The notes: generated from the letters alone by a model not told the origin. A stretch of DNA of 64,000 nt from Parerythrobacter lutipelagi (GCF_005434975.1 NZ_SKCJ01000001.1:310001-374000), one strand, 5' to 3'. Shown: positions 41,369 to 51,060, counted from the stretch's first letter. Translations and numbers: made by a program.

Positions 41369-42498
41369 AGCAACACCATGTGATCGCGGTGGATCACCGT
41401 CGGGCGCGGGGCATAGCCCAGCGCATCGGCCTGTTGCTCCTCCCGCTTGCCGGCAATCGCCTGGCATTCGTGAGAGGAATATTCGGCCAAGCCCTGCGCC
41501 AGTTTCGTGCCCTTCATGGTGGTGATCGTCACTAGGTCGCCGCGTGCGAATGAACCGGATACGCCCACGACGCCCGCAGCGAGCAAGCTGGCCCCGCTAC
41601 GCAAGGCCGCTTCGCAGCCGCTATCGACCCGCAAGGTGCCACTGGGTGCGAGGCGCCCGCCAAGCCACGCCTTGCGCGCCGTATCGCTGCGCTGGGGCAG
41701 GAACAAAGTGCCGCGGCCAGTGCCTGATGCGTGCGCTAACGGCGCGTCGCAAGTTCCGTTGATGATGGCGAGCGCGATCCCCGCGCGTTCGGCAATCTGC
41801 GCGGCCTGCAATTTCGAAACCATACCGCCGGAACCAAGTCCCGACCCCGAACCTGGGCGCGCCATGGCGAGAATCTTGCTGTCGATCCCGTCGACAGTGT
41901 CGACAAGTTGTGCGCCATCGTCACCCGGCGGGCGGTCGTACAGGCCGTCCACATCGGACAGCAAGATCACGGCATCCGCGCCCGCCGCCTGAGCCACTCG
42001 CGCCGCCAGTCGGTCGTTGTCGCCAAAGCGGATTTCCTCCGTCGCGACACTGTCGTTCTCGTTGACGACAGGAATTACCCCGGCTTCGATTAAATGCGCC
42101 AACGTGGCAGAAGCATTGAGGTATCGCCGCCGGTCTTCGAGATCGTCCAGCGTCAGCAACATCTGCCCTGCGGTAAGACCGTGCGCGGCAAATTTGTCCG
42201 ACCACAATCCTGCCAGAGCAATCTGCCCGACCGAAGCGGAGGCTTGCGCTGCAGCCAGCGTCCGGCGCGGATTGGCTGTCCGGTCGAGCAGTGCCCCGCC
42301 CAAAGCAATCGCACCAGACGAAACCACGATGACCTGCTGGCCGGAGCGCGTCATGGCGGCAATCTCGGCGACAAAGCCTGACAGCCATTCCCGCCGCGCT
42401 TCCCCGTTGCTCTCCACCAGCAGCGATGACCCGATCTTGAGCACGATCCGGCGGGCCTTTACGGCGTCGAACAGGTCGGGCAGCGCGCTGATGTTCAT
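41365..42498 (-). CDS. proB: Glutamate 5-kinase with PUA domain
   Basis: A 377-residue enzyme starting proline synthesis from glutamate. The kinase domain contains VLKIGSSLLVES, VVSSGAIALGG, and VNENDSVATEEIRFGDNDRLAARVA; a PUA domain follows from about residue 280 (RKAWLGGRLAPSGTLRVDSG). Length matches the long ProB. It lies just downstream of obgE (two-base gap), a common pairing. proC is 4 kb upstream and proA is not in the window. Confidence 0.95.
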   Translation of the reverse strand: MNISALPDLFDAVKARRIVLKIGSSLLVESNGEARREWLSGFVAEIAAMTRSGQQVIVVSSGAIALGGALLDRTANPRRTLAAAQASASVGQIALAGLWSDKFAAHGLTAGQMLLTLDDLEDRRRYLNASATLAHLIEAGVIPVVNENDSVATEEIRFGDNDRLAARVAQAAGADAVILLSDVDGLYDRPPGDDGAQLVDTVDGIDSKILAMARPGSGSGLGSGGMVSKLQAAQIAERAGIALAIINGTCDAPLAHASGTGRGTLFLPQRSDTARKAWLGGRLAPSGTLRVDSGCEAALRSGASLLAAGVVGVSGSFARGDLVTITTMKGTKLAQGLAEYSSHECQAIAGKREEQQADALGYAPRPTVIHRDHMVLL

Positions 42499-42500
42499 CG

Positions 42501-43568
42501 TCAGTCGAGCGGCGACCAGTCGCCAAGTTCCTCGGCATCTTCGACTTCAGCAGCTTTGGTTTCCGTGGTCGTGCTGTCAGGCAGGTAAGACAGGACCGCA
42601 TCGAGCAGTTCTTCAATGCCCTCGCCCGTCACACCTGACACTGCAAAAACCCGATCAGCCCCCGCCTCGCGAAGCTCGGCAGCAAACGCGTCTGCCAGTT
42701 CGGCATCGCCCAGGTCCACTTTGTTGAGCGCAATAAGCTGAGGTTTGTCCGACAGGCCTTCGCCATGGGCTTCGAGTTCGGCATTGACCGTCCTCATCGC
42801 CTCCGCCGGGTCATTGTCCCCCGTGCCGGAGATATCGATCAGATGAATCAGGACACGGCAGCGTTCGATATGGCCGAGGAACCGGTCACCGATGCCCGCA
42901 CCGTCAGCCGCACCTTCGATCAGCCCGGGGATGTCGGCCAGTACGAACTCGCGTCCCTTGTGATGCACCACACCAAGCTTGGGCACGAGTGTCGTGAAAG
43001 CATAATGCCCGACCTTGGCCTTGGCGTTGGAAATCTGATTGATGAAAGTGCTCTTCCCAGCGTTGGGGAGGCCGAGGAGGCCGACATCGGCGAGCAGTTT
43101 GAGCCGCAGCCAGACCCACAGCTCTTCGCCGGGAGTGCCGGGCTGGTGCTGGCGTGGTGCACGGTTGGTGCTCGACTTGTAGCTCGCATTGCCGCGACCA
43201 CCCATGCCGCCTTTGAGGAACACGATACGCTGGCCGAGTTCCGTGAAATCGGCGAGAATTTCCTCTTTGTCTTCCGACAGAACCTGAGTGCCGACAGGAA
43301 CCTTGATCACAAGATCCTTTGCGCCCGCACCGGTCCGGTTCTTGCCCATTCCGTGGCTGCCACGCGATGCCTTGAAATGCTGTGCGTAGCGGAAGTCGAT
43401 AAGTGTGTTGAGCCCGGCCACGGATTCGATGATGACATCGCCACCATCGCCGCCATTGCCGCCGTCAGGACCGCCGAATTCGACATAGGCCTCGCGCCGG
43501 AAACTGACCGCTCCGGGGCCGCCCGCGCCGGACTTCAGATAGATTTTCGCTTGATCAAGGAAATGCAT
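42501..43568 (-). CDS. obgE: GTPase ObgE/CgtA
   Basis: A 355-residue GTPase involved in 50S ribosome assembly and in coupling growth to the cell cycle. The glycine-rich Obg fold fills residues 1-158 (GAGGPGAVSFRREAYVEFGGP), followed by the G domain with G1 GLPNAGKST, G3 DIPG and G4 NKVD. The C-terminal tail is short and acidic. A hairpin upstream (43642-43671) separates it from the preceding polyproline lipoprotein gene. Confidence 0.96.
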   Translation of the reverse strand: MHFLDQAKIYLKSGAGGPGAVSFRREAYVEFGGPDGGNGGDGGDVIIESVAGLNTLIDFRYAQHFKASRGSHGMGKNRTGAGAKDLVIKVPVGTQVLSEDKEEILADFTELGQRIVFLKGGMGGRGNASYKSSTNRAPRQHQPGTPGEELWVWLRLKLLADVGLLGLPNAGKSTFINQISNAKAKVGHYAFTTLVPKLGVVHHKGREFVLADIPGLIEGAADGAGIGDRFLGHIERCRVLIHLIDISGTGDNDPAEAMRTVNAELEAHGEGLSDKPQLIALNKVDLGDAELADAFAAELREAGADRVFAVSGVTGEGIEELLDAVLSYLPDSTTTETKAAEVEDAEELGDWSPLD

Positions 43569-43641
43569 GTGTCGTCAGGTAGGGTGTTGAACGCCAAAGC
43601 GCCAGCTTATGTGGCATCTTGCGGCAGTCACTGAAAATTAT

Positions 43642-43671
43642 AGCGCGCGAAGTTCTTGTACTTCGCGCGCT
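43642..43671 (-). terminator. Hairpin terminator after the polyproline lipoprotein gene
   Basis: A perfect 11-base-pair stem (AGCGCGCGAAG/CTTCGCGCGCT) with an 8-base loop. On the minus strand it is followed by ATAATTTT, a weak T run. It lies 24 bases after the lipoprotein stop. Confidence 0.65.
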
Positions 43672-43694
43672 GTCATTTCACTCCGCTGTCGCGG

Positions 43695-44810
43695 CTAATC
43701 TTCTGTTCTATCCGGCGATGAAGCGTCTTGCACGATCTCCCCGCTTTCGAAGACGATCGGCGTACCACTCGTATCGGTCGGCGGCACAGGATCGGTAAGA
43801 GAAAAGCCGGGCAAGGTGGTGCTGGCCCCGGCCTGCGACATCGTTTGATCGGATGCAGGTTCAGCAACTCCTGGTGAGAAGATCACATCGCTGCCGGCTG
43901 AAGGCATTTGCGAAACGATCACAGGGTCGCTTGCCGGCAACCGCGAGACAATTACCGGTTCGCTCGACGGCGTCGTATAACCCTGTTCATAGGTCGCCCC
44001 ATATGTGGTCGTTGCAGGAGCCACCGGCCCTTCGCCAATTGCCGAACTCGATGGGGCGACTTGAACATCATACACCGTGCCTGGTGCCGCGGTCGTCAAA
44101 GAGGTGGTGCTGGTTTCCGGATAGCTCTGGACCAGAACAGGCGGCGGCGGTGCGTACTCCGCATCCCATGCCGATACATCGCGCTGATACTGCTCGTACG
44201 AGCTGTAGAAATTCTGGAACACGCGCTCGATACGCGGCAGCGCACCGATCGCGAATGTTTCCAGCTGGGCACCATCAGTCAGCATATACTCGCGAGAGAT
44301 TGCCAGTGCGGTGTCGCAGAAATTGCGCTGGGTCGGCGGCAGTGCGTAATAATTGTAGACTTGGGTCATGTAGTTGTCGAAATTGCTGCGATAGTCGCGC
44401 CCGTATTCTGCGCGGAATTCCGACGTGATCGTGTTGTTGATGCCGGACAGGGCCCGCTTGTCGCGTTCGAGCAACAGACTGTAGGCCGGCAGGATATCGA
44501 CGTGCGCCGCGCTCTGGCAGTTAAGCGCCGCCACATTGAGCGCTGCCCGCAGATTCCACACCGTTTGCGCAGTCGAAAGACCGTAATTCACGGTCCGGCG
44601 CATGCCGAATTCGTCGCGCGGGGGAATATACATGCCCATTGACGCGCCATCGGGCGGCGTCGGGCGCGCAGGTATCACCTTCACCACCGGTGGGGGCGGA
44701 GGAGGAGGCGGAGGAGGCGGAGGAGGCGGCGGTTTCGCACAGGCGCCAAGCGCAGCAAGACCCGCCAGCATGGCTATCAGTCGAATTCGTTGTCTGTTCG
44801 TCTCGAACAT
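43695..44810 (-). CDS. Lipoprotein with a 15-residue polyproline tract
   Basis: A 371-residue lipoprotein. The signal ends LAALGAC, and only Ala-Lys separates the lipidated Cys from fifteen consecutive prolines. A folded region follows (about residues 60-220; NYGLSTAQTVWNLRAALNVAALNC and RDYRSNFDNYMTQVYNYYALP), then a Ser-, Thr- and Pro-rich tail with repeated PVIVSxxP elements. No family is recognised. The ATG at 44810 is preferred over an upstream frame extension. It lies downstream of the BI-1 gene, past that gene's terminator, so it probably has its own promoter. Confidence 0.75.
   Translation of the reverse strand: MFETNRQRIRLIAMLAGLAALGACAKPPPPPPPPPPPPPPPVVKVIPARPTPPDGASMGMYIPPRDEFGMRRTVNYGLSTAQTVWNLRAALNVAALNCQSAAHVDILPAYSLLLERDKRALSGINNTITSEFRAEYGRDYRSNFDNYMTQVYNYYALPPTQRNFCDTALAISREYMLTDGAQLETFAIGALPRIERVFQNFYSSYEQYQRDVSAWDAEYAPPPPVLVQSYPETSTTSLTTAAPGTVYDVQVAPSSSAIGEGPVAPATTTYGATYEQGYTTPSSEPVIVSRLPASDPVIVSQMPSAGSDVIFSPGVAEPASDQTMSQAGASTTLPGFSLTDPVPPTDTSGTPIVFESGEIVQDASSPDRTED
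44688..44732 (-). repeat. Fifteen-codon polyproline tract
   Basis: Fifteen consecutive proline codons using CCG, CCT, CCC and CCA in mixed order, so the tract is not a pure triplet repeat. On the plus strand it reads as a GGA/GGC-rich run. Confidence 0.9.
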
Positions 44811-44907
44811 CGCGGGTGTGGCCCTCCTCTGGCGCCAGACAATCATGCATTTGCAAAGCTTTCGCTTGGCTGAAGCAGCACCTTAACCATGTGGGGGGAC
44901 AAAGAAA

Positions 44908-44938
44908 ATGCCCGGAATGCGCTAGGCACTCCGGGCAT
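44908..44938 (-). terminator. Rho-independent terminator after the BI-1 gene
   Basis: On the minus strand ATGCCCGGA pairs with TCCGGGCAT across a 13-base loop and is followed by TTTTCTTT. It lies 24 bases after the stop of the Bax-inhibitor-like gene. Confidence 0.82.
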
Positions 44939-44961
44939 CTCGATGTGAGTCTTTTATGCGA

Positions 44962-45780
44962 CTATTCGCCGCGCGCGACACCAAGGAAGCGCAGCAGGAA
45001 CAGGAACATGTTGATGAAATCGAGATACAGGCTGAGTGCCCCGAGGATCACCATCTTCTGCAATGGATATTGCGCGGCCATCGCCGGATTGGTCATGCTC
45101 GCGTGCTGCACGGCAATATATTCCGATTTCAGACGCTGGGTGTCATACGCTGTCAGGCCAGCGAAGATCAGCACGCCGAGCGCGGAAATCGCCAGTTCCA
45201 GACCGGGCGAGCCGATCAGGAAGGCGTTCAGCAGCGATGCGATGATAAGACCGACGACGCCCATCACGAGGAAGCTGCCCCAGCCCGAAATGTCTTTCTT
45301 CGTGGTGTAGCCCCACAGGCTGAGCCCTGCGAAAGCACCCGACGTTGCAAAGAACGTCATCGCGATCGACGAACCGGTGTACGTGATGAAAATCGTGGAA
45401 AGCGACAGGCCCATAGCGGTTGCAAAACCCCAGAACATTGCCTGAAGAGCGCCCGCGCTAAACTTGTTCCGCCCAAAGGACATGAACAGGACGAAGGCCA
45501 GCGGCGAGAGCATGATGATCCAGCCGAGGATGTTCGGCTGAGCATACATCCGACCTTGCGACTGAACCACCGTGTAGGCCGCTTCGAACAGCGACGAGTT
45601 TACAAACAGCAGGGCGACGATGCCTGAGAGCAGCACGCCCGACGCCATGTAATTGTAAATCGAGAGCATGTGCTTGCGCAGACCCTCGTCCACGACGGTC
45701 CGCTCACCGATCTGCCCGTCCATGCCGGGGGTCGGGCCAACGCCCATGCCCGTTCGGCGGGGGTCGTTCCAATCTGCCAT
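44962..45780 (-). CDS. Bax inhibitor-1/YccA-family membrane protein
   Basis: A 272-residue integral membrane protein with seven hydrophobic segments, among them GVLLSGIVALLFVNSSLFEA, FATAMGLSLSTIFITYTG and the last, LDFINMFLFLLRFLG. The pH-sensing Asp region and LGVLIFAGLTAYDTQRLK are conserved in the BI-1 (UPF0005) family, which includes calcium-leak channels and FtsH partners. The frame continues upstream for 158 codons through the proC region, but that part is a different frame of proC; the ATG at 45780 has AGGA six bases before it. Confidence 0.9.
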   Translation of the reverse strand: MADWNDPRRTGMGVGPTPGMDGQIGERTVVDEGLRKHMLSIYNYMASGVLLSGIVALLFVNSSLFEAAYTVVQSQGRMYAQPNILGWIIMLSPLAFVLFMSFGRNKFSAGALQAMFWGFATAMGLSLSTIFITYTGSSIAMTFFATSGAFAGLSLWGYTTKKDISGWGSFLVMGVVGLIIASLLNAFLIGSPGLELAISALGVLIFAGLTAYDTQRLKSEYIAVQHASMTNPAMAAQYPLQKMVILGALSLYLDFINMFLFLLRFLGVARGE

Positions 45781-45835
45781 TGCGATCCTAACTCCAATTT
45801 CTCCGGCACCGCGATAGGTGTCGGTTCTTGAAATC

Positions 45836-45864
45836 AATATCGGCGGTGGAACGGCTTTTTTCAA
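45836..45864 (-). promoter_or_regulatory. Candidate sigma-70 promoter of the BI-1 gene
   Basis: On the minus strand TTGAAA, a 17-base spacer and GATATT end 56 bases before the ATG. The spacing is ideal and both boxes match well. Confidence 0.5.
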
Positions 45865-45896
45865 GCGAAACCGGAGGCTGTTGCATCGTTTGCAAG

Positions 45897-46703
45897 TTAA
45901 CGCTTCTTGCGGGCCTCTGCCGCCATCTCCGCCCCGCGGTCCCGCGCGGCCTTCAGACACTGTTTGACCAGAGCTGAAAGACCGTCGCCTTCGTCCAGCA
46001 CGTCGAGGCCCTTCTGCGTCATTCCCCCCGGGCTGGCGACGCGGCGCGCCAATTCGCGCGGCGAATGGGGCGAAGCCGCCGCCAGCGCCGCCGCCCCTTC
46101 GACCATCGAAACGGCAAGCCGCTCGGCCTGCTCGCCCGGCAGGCCCAGCTCGTGTGCCCCGGCTGCCAGCGCGTCTATGAAGCGGTAGACGAAACCCGGC
46201 CCCGAACCTGCGAGTGCCGTCGCGAGGTCGAACTGGCTCTCGTCGTCGAGCCACTCCGCGCTGCCGATTTTCTCAGCCAACTCTGTAACGTCGGCCTTTG
46301 TTGCCGCATCAATTCCCTTGGCAATCAGAGAATTGGGCGACTTACCTAAAGCGGATGCGAGGTTCGGCATGAACCGGACAACACCTGCCGACCGAGGAAA
46401 GCGATCGGCCAGACTATCCAGTTCGACCCCGGCCAGTACGGAGAGGACTGCTGTTTCCGGTCCGACTACCGGTTCGAGCCCGGCAGCAATATCATCGATC
46501 ATATACGGCTTAACACCGAGCAGAACGGCATCGAACCGCTTTCGCGGCCATGCGTTGTGAACAGTGAGCCCGTGCGCCACCTCGGTCTTCGTCGGGTGGT
46601 AGACTTCAAATCGCGATTTCGCGCTCCCGGCACTGAGCCAGCCGTCGACCATCGCTCCAGTCATTGTGCCGAAACCAACGATCAGTATTCGTTCAAACGC
46701 CAC
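45897..46703 (-). CDS. proC: Pyrroline-5-carboxylate reductase
   Basis: A 268-residue enzyme making proline. It starts with the NADP motif ILIVGFGTMTGAMVDGW and has VKPYMIDDIAAGL, then the C-terminal AGSGPGFVYRFIDAL and ASPGGMTQKGLDVLDE signatures. The GTG at 46703 has an ACGGAG ribosome site six bases before it; the longer frame upstream has no support. It follows the YbjN gene with 29 bases between. proB is further along the same strand, but a promoter and terminator separate the two. Confidence 0.93.
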   Translation of the reverse strand: MAFERILIVGFGTMTGAMVDGWLSAGSAKSRFEVYHPTKTEVAHGLTVHNAWPRKRFDAVLLGVKPYMIDDIAAGLEPVVGPETAVLSVLAGVELDSLADRFPRSAGVVRFMPNLASALGKSPNSLIAKGIDAATKADVTELAEKIGSAEWLDDESQFDLATALAGSGPGFVYRFIDALAAGAHELGLPGEQAERLAVSMVEGAAALAAASPHSPRELARRVASPGGMTQKGLDVLDEGDGLSALVKQCLKAARDRGAEMAAEARKKR

Positions 46704-46732
46704 ATGATGCTCCGTAATATCCGGAGCCTGAG

Positions 46733-47239
46733 CTAAGCTTCGCCATGTGCATCCACAAGGGCATTGTCCAACGCCTCTCGCGGGGAGCGGTCGCTCCACA
46801 GCACGAATTGAAACGCAGGGTAGAAGCGGTCGCATTCATCGACAGCGGTTTCGACCAGCGCCTGCGCCTGATCGAGACTGAGCAATCCGTCATCGCCCAG
46901 CATCGCGCCGTTGCGATAAACCAGCACGCCGCCCTTCGACCAGATGTCGAAATGCCCCAACCACAGCTGTTCGTTAACCAGCGCCAGCAGTTCATAGGCT
47001 GCGCCGGTTTTTTCCGACGCAACCCGTACGTCCGGCAGGCAGAGCACCTGCAGCACATTGTCTTCCGCACGCCAGATCGCCCTTAATTGGTACTTGGCCC
47101 AGCTACCCTGGATCTCGCCGGAGATTTCCTCCGCTGAGAGCGTCTGGAATGGCCAGCCGCGAGCCTCGAACAAGGCCGCAAGCATATCCACCGGCGGTGA
47201 CTCGTCGGTTGCCGAGAAACGATCGTCAGCGAGGGTCAC
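46733..47239 (-). CDS. YbjN-domain protein
   Basis: A 168-residue soluble protein with a YbjN fold, resembling type III secretion chaperones. Key segments are LAALFEARGWPFQTL, AIWRAEDNVLQVLCLPDVR and LWLGHFDIWSKGGVLVYRN. YbjN proteins affect motility and stress in E. coli by unknown means. The start is a GTG with no obvious ribosome site. It is directly upstream of proC, a linkage common in sphingomonads. Confidence 0.82.
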   Translation of the reverse strand: MTLADDRFSATDESPPVDMLAALFEARGWPFQTLSAEEISGEIQGSWAKYQLRAIWRAEDNVLQVLCLPDVRVASEKTGAAYELLALVNEQLWLGHFDIWSKGGVLVYRNGAMLGDDGLLSLDQAQALVETAVDECDRFYPAFQFVLWSDRSPREALDNALVDAHGEA

Positions 47240-47379
47240 GAGCGGAGACAGGAGGTTGAGTAAAATCTCATGCAGGCTGGATGGCGTGCGAAAGGGTTAA
47301 CGCGCAATGGGCGCATGCGGCAGCGCTGGGGAGAAGTGAAATTGGCTGTTCACAGCTTGTGTAAAACAGGCGGCACGAG

Positions 47380-49200
47380 TCAGTCCAGCGGCCGAATTTC
47401 CTCGCCCTGCGGACTCGTATAAGTGAAGCCATCCACGCCGCTTTCCTTAAGCGAATTCATGGCCTTGCGGGCGTCTTCGCGGCTGGCGTAGGGGCCGGCC
47501 AAAAGCCGGTTCGCTTCACCCCATGGCGTGACGTGCGGCTTCAGACCGCCCAACACGTCGGGTGCCTTGCGGCTGAATCGGCGCCAGTCGAAACCCAGCG
47601 CGCTCACATCACGTCCAGTGGCGACTTGCACCCAGTACCGGCTCGGGTGCGCGGGCGCTTCGGGCGCGGCCTTCTCCACCTCACGTGGCGGCTCGATCTT
47701 GGTGATATCGACACCACCGCTTTTCGCTGGAACAGGCGCTTGCACCGCAGCAAAGGCGGCGAATGCGTCAGCCACGCTAGCGCTATCCTGACTATCGCCC
47801 GGCTGCACGGTTTCAGTCGCCCGGTCGGTGGAGCCGGCGATGTTCGCCAGGTCGAACCCCGGCGCGGCAATCTGACCGTTCGCCGGAGGCTGTACCTGCG
47901 GCTGAGCGGCCGCGCTCGTGGCCGGAAGCTCCGTTACCGCAACGCCCACAGGCTGCTGCGCTTCGGACCGAGGGACTGCTACAGCCACAGGCGGCTGCGG
48001 AGAATCGGCCCGTGCCACCATGACCGGCTCCGCAACGGTCGACGATCTCTCGGGCGACTCAGATACAGTCGTTTCAGCTACGACGGGCACCTCGGCCGCG
48101 GTATTTGACACAGCAGGCTCCGCTGGGGTCCGATCAGCCCTGCGCACAATGACCGGGTCGGACCGTGTCCGGCTCAGGGGATCAGACCGGCGCTGTCGTT
48201 CGACACGCGCGACTTCGCGCCGCACCGATTCAGGCAGTTGCTCAGCGTCAGCCGTTTCAGCAGCCGATGCGGTGCTCATGGCCCGGTCCGGTCGGCGGCG
48301 CGGGCTCGATGAACGTGCGTCACGCCCGAGCGGCTCCCCCTGCGGCACCAGCCTCGCATCGGGCGTTCGAACCAGACCGTTCTGCTCGCGATATTGCGCT
48401 ACCCCTGGTGTGTCCCGGCCAATTTGCGCGGCGCGCGGGAACTTGCCGAGATTGGCTGCAGCAGCCTGCTGTGCCGGAGTCAGCCGCTTCATGTAGCGCA
48501 GATAGGGTTCCATTCTTGCTGACATCGCCCGCGGCATTACTGCATCGGCTATCGCCACAGCTTCATCCTCTTCGCCGAGTATGGCAAGTCCGAATGCGCG
48601 TGTCCGGTAGGATGCGGAATCCCCGCGTGCGACAAGCGGATTGAGGGTTTCCTGGAACCCTTCCCGGTCGCCCGAAATCGCCTGACTTAGTGCGAGCCTC
48701 CGGCGGATTTCAGGATCTTCGCCCTGCTCAAGACCCCGCCGATACTCCGCTTGCGCCGAGACGCTGTCGCCGACAAGATCGTATGCGAGCCCCCGGTCAA
48801 GTGCTGCGCGGGCCATCGCCGCACCGGCCTGTTCCGCCGCATTGAACAATCCGATCGCGCGCAGCGGATCACCGCCGCGCACTGACGCTCTCGCCAGCCC
48901 GAGCATAACCCGCGAGTTTTGTGGCGAGAGCTCTTCCGCGCGTCCGAAGAAGCCTACGGCGGCATCAATGTCATTAAGTGCAAGCGATGCTTCACCTGCG
49001 TCGACCAGTGCATCGACATCTTGTGAATTGCGCGCCAGCCGCTGCAACGCAGAGTTGAGATCATCGACTTCGCCCGACGGCAAAGCTTGCACGACTTCCT
49101 GCGCTGCGATGGGGAGTGGCACCGCAAATAAGGAAAGGGAAATCCCGAGCGCGCAGCACGCACTGAGAGGCAAAGCAGAAAATGTCGTCGGCTTGATCAT
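47380..49200 (-). CDS. Exported TPR protein with C-terminal SPOR domain
   Basis: A 606-residue protein: a signal peptide (LGISLSLFAVPLPIAAQ), a TPR-like region at about 40-225 (VDALVDAGEASLALNDIDAA and AMARAALDRGLAYDLVGDSV), a long disordered Ser-, Pro- and Arg-rich linker to about 510, and a SPOR domain at the end (SRYWVQVATGRDVSALGFDW to GVDGFTYT). SPOR domains bind glycan strands stripped of stem peptides at the division septum. Its place directly after ftsZ on the same strand supports a septal role. It is not FtsN by order of domains. Confidence 0.85.
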   Translation of the reverse strand: MIKPTTFSALPLSACCALGISLSLFAVPLPIAAQEVVQALPSGEVDDLNSALQRLARNSQDVDALVDAGEASLALNDIDAAVGFFGRAEELSPQNSRVMLGLARASVRGGDPLRAIGLFNAAEQAGAAMARAALDRGLAYDLVGDSVSAQAEYRRGLEQGEDPEIRRRLALSQAISGDREGFQETLNPLVARGDSASYRTRAFGLAILGEEDEAVAIADAVMPRAMSARMEPYLRYMKRLTPAQQAAAANLGKFPRAAQIGRDTPGVAQYREQNGLVRTPDARLVPQGEPLGRDARSSSPRRRPDRAMSTASAAETADAEQLPESVRREVARVERQRRSDPLSRTRSDPVIVRRADRTPAEPAVSNTAAEVPVVAETTVSESPERSSTVAEPVMVARADSPQPPVAVAVPRSEAQQPVGVAVTELPATSAAAQPQVQPPANGQIAAPGFDLANIAGSTDRATETVQPGDSQDSASVADAFAAFAAVQAPVPAKSGGVDITKIEPPREVEKAAPEAPAHPSRYWVQVATGRDVSALGFDWRRFSRKAPDVLGGLKPHVTPWGEANRLLAGPYASREDARKAMNSLKESGVDGFTYTSPQGEEIRPLD

Positions 49201-49308
49201 CGCGGGCGCTCGTTAGTGGCAGCAAAAAGCCGGGTAAAGCACCATCATCGGAGACGCGTGCTGAATACAGGCGGAACCGCTCCGAACGGACCTATGGGCT
49301 GCCCCGAC

Positions 49309-50997
49309 TTACTGGTTGTTCTGCCGGCCAAGGAAACGCGGAATGTTGAGCGACGAGCCGCCGTCGTCATCCCCATCATCATCGCCGTCTTCATCTGCCT
49401 CGTCATCGTCGGACGAACCGCGGGACAGATTGGCCATGCGTTCGAACAAGGTGCTGCTGGCGCTACCACCTTCACCGCCGTCGCCGGATACCAAGCCGCG
49501 CCGACGGCCGCCACCAGTGCGGACCTGTAGCGGCTGATCATCCTCCGCAAGCTTGTCTGCATCGGACAATAGATCATCACCTTGGCCAGCATCGCCGCTG
49601 CCAACTTCGTGACCTTCGGCGCCGAGATCAAGCGGCTCCCCGCCGTCCGTTGCTTCCCCGACCTCACCCCAATCGTCATCGTCGTCCGAGGCGAAACCGC
49701 TGCCTTCTGACGGGTTCATATGGGTACTGTCTTCAGCAGGTTCCGGAATGGTGTCATTTTCCGGTTCGAAGTCGTCCTGATCGTCGTTACGCATTCCGGC
49801 GAGCGGATCTACAATCCCTTCTACATCGTCGAAATCGTCGTCTTCGAGTTCGTCCTCATCGGACTGGAAACTTCCCAGCGAGAGTGGCTGTTCGGGTTCT
49901 TCCACTGGCAGCGCGAGGCTTTCTTCCTCGAATTCGTCTTCCGCCGGCAGATCGAGGACCGGGCGCTTGGGCGCGCGGTTTTCGCCCAGCGAGAGCGAAT
50001 GCGTGTCACCTGACGCGTCGACGATCCCATTGCCGACTTCAATCCCGGTCGCGACCACCGAAACGCGGATCTTGCCTTCAAGGTCGGGATTGAACGCCGA
50101 GCCCCAGATGATGTTCGCGTCCTCGTCGACCAATTCGCGGATATGGTTTGCGGCTTCGTCGACTTCGAGCAGCTTCATGTCTTCGCCGCCGATGATCGAA
50201 ATGATGACGCCCTTGGCACCCTGCATCGATACGCCGTCGAGCAATGGATTGGCGATTGCACGTTCAGCGGCTTCGAGCGCGCGGTTTTCGCCTTCGCCCT
50301 CGCCGGTACCCATCATCGCCTTGCCCATTTCCTCCATCACCGATTTCACATCGGCGAAGTCGAGGTTGATGAGGCCCGGCATGACCATCAAATCGGTGAT
50401 CGAGCGAACACCCTGCTGCAGCACTTCGTCGGCCAGCTGGAACGCTTCCTTGAATGTCGTTTCCGCTTTGGCGACCAGGAACAGGTTCTGATTGGGGATG
50501 ACGATCAGCGTATCGACGTGCTTCTGCAACTCCTCGATACCCGCTTCGGCGGCGCGCATGCGGCGCGTCCCTTCGAACAGAAACGGTTTGGTCACCACAC
50601 CCACGGTCAGCACGCCCTTGCGGCGTGCAGCCTCCGCAATCACCGGAGCCGCGCCTGTGCCTGTGCCGCCGCCCATGCCGGCGGCAATGAAACACATGTT
50701 CACACCATCGAGCAGGTCCTCGACATCCTGGGTCGTTTCTTCAGCCGCCGCTTTGCCCACTTCGGGGCGTGCGCCGGCGCCGAGACCGCCTGTGATTTCA
50801 GGGCCTAGCTGGATGCGCGTATCGGCTACGGCATTGTTGAGCGCCTGCGCATCGGTGTTGGCTACAACGAATTCAACGCCTTCGACTTCGGCTGCGATCA
50901 TGTTGGCGATCGCATTGCCGCCCGCGCCGCCCACACCGATAACGGTGATCCTGGGGCGGAGTTCATCTGAAGCGGGCGGTCCGATATTGATGCTCAT
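49309..50997 (-). CDS. ftsZ: Cell division GTPase FtsZ with long acidic linker
   Basis: A 562-residue tubulin homologue that forms the Z ring. The GTPase core (residues about 1-320) has [18 protein letters not shown], the tubulin motif [10 protein letters not shown] and PNQNLFLVA. The C-terminal linker is about 225 residues, against 50-180 in many bacteria, and is very acidic, with [20 protein letters not shown] near the end. The tail [11 protein letters not shown] is the conserved peptide that binds FtsA and other partners. A GGAGGGA ribosome site precedes the ATG. The 123-base gap to ftsA holds regulatory sites. Confidence 0.96.
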   Translation of the reverse strand: MSINIGPPASDELRPRITVIGVGGAGGNAIANMIAAEVEGVEFVVANTDAQALNNAVADTRIQLGPEITGGLGAGARPEVGKAAAEETTQDVEDLLDGVNMCFIAAGMGGGTGTGAAPVIAEAARRKGVLTVGVVTKPFLFEGTRRMRAAEAGIEELQKHVDTLIVIPNQNLFLVAKAETTFKEAFQLADEVLQQGVRSITDLMVMPGLINLDFADVKSVMEEMGKAMMGTGEGEGENRALEAAERAIANPLLDGVSMQGAKGVIISIIGGEDMKLLEVDEAANHIRELVDEDANIIWGSAFNPDLEGKIRVSVVATGIEVGNGIVDASGDTHSLSLGENRAPKRPVLDLPAEDEFEEESLALPVEEPEQPLSLGSFQSDEDELEDDDFDDVEGIVDPLAGMRNDDQDDFEPENDTIPEPAEDSTHMNPSEGSGFASDDDDDWGEVGEATDGGEPLDLGAEGHEVGSGDAGQGDDLLSDADKLAEDDQPLQVRTGGGRRRGLVSGDGGEGGSASSTLFERMANLSRGSSDDDEADEDGDDDGDDDGGSSLNIPRFLGRQNNQ

Positions 50998-51033
50998 GGC
51001 ATGTCCCTCCGGGGGAAGTAGATATAAAAACTC

Positions 51034-51048
51034 GACTGAAATTCAGTC
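51034..51048 (-). promoter_or_regulatory. 15-base palindrome in the ftsZ leader
   Basis: GACTGAAATTCAGTC is a perfect palindrome around one central base, 37-51 bases before the ftsZ ATG. It is likely an operator or part of a leader hairpin; the bound factor is unknown. Confidence 0.45.
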
Positions 51049-51060
51049 TGACACAATTGG

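Noticed and set aside
44962-46254. A 430-codon frame that looks like a fusion of an extra domain to the BI-1 protein
   Set aside because: The added N-terminal part is merely another frame of proC. The BI-1 start at 45780 has its own ribosome site and a promoter upstream.
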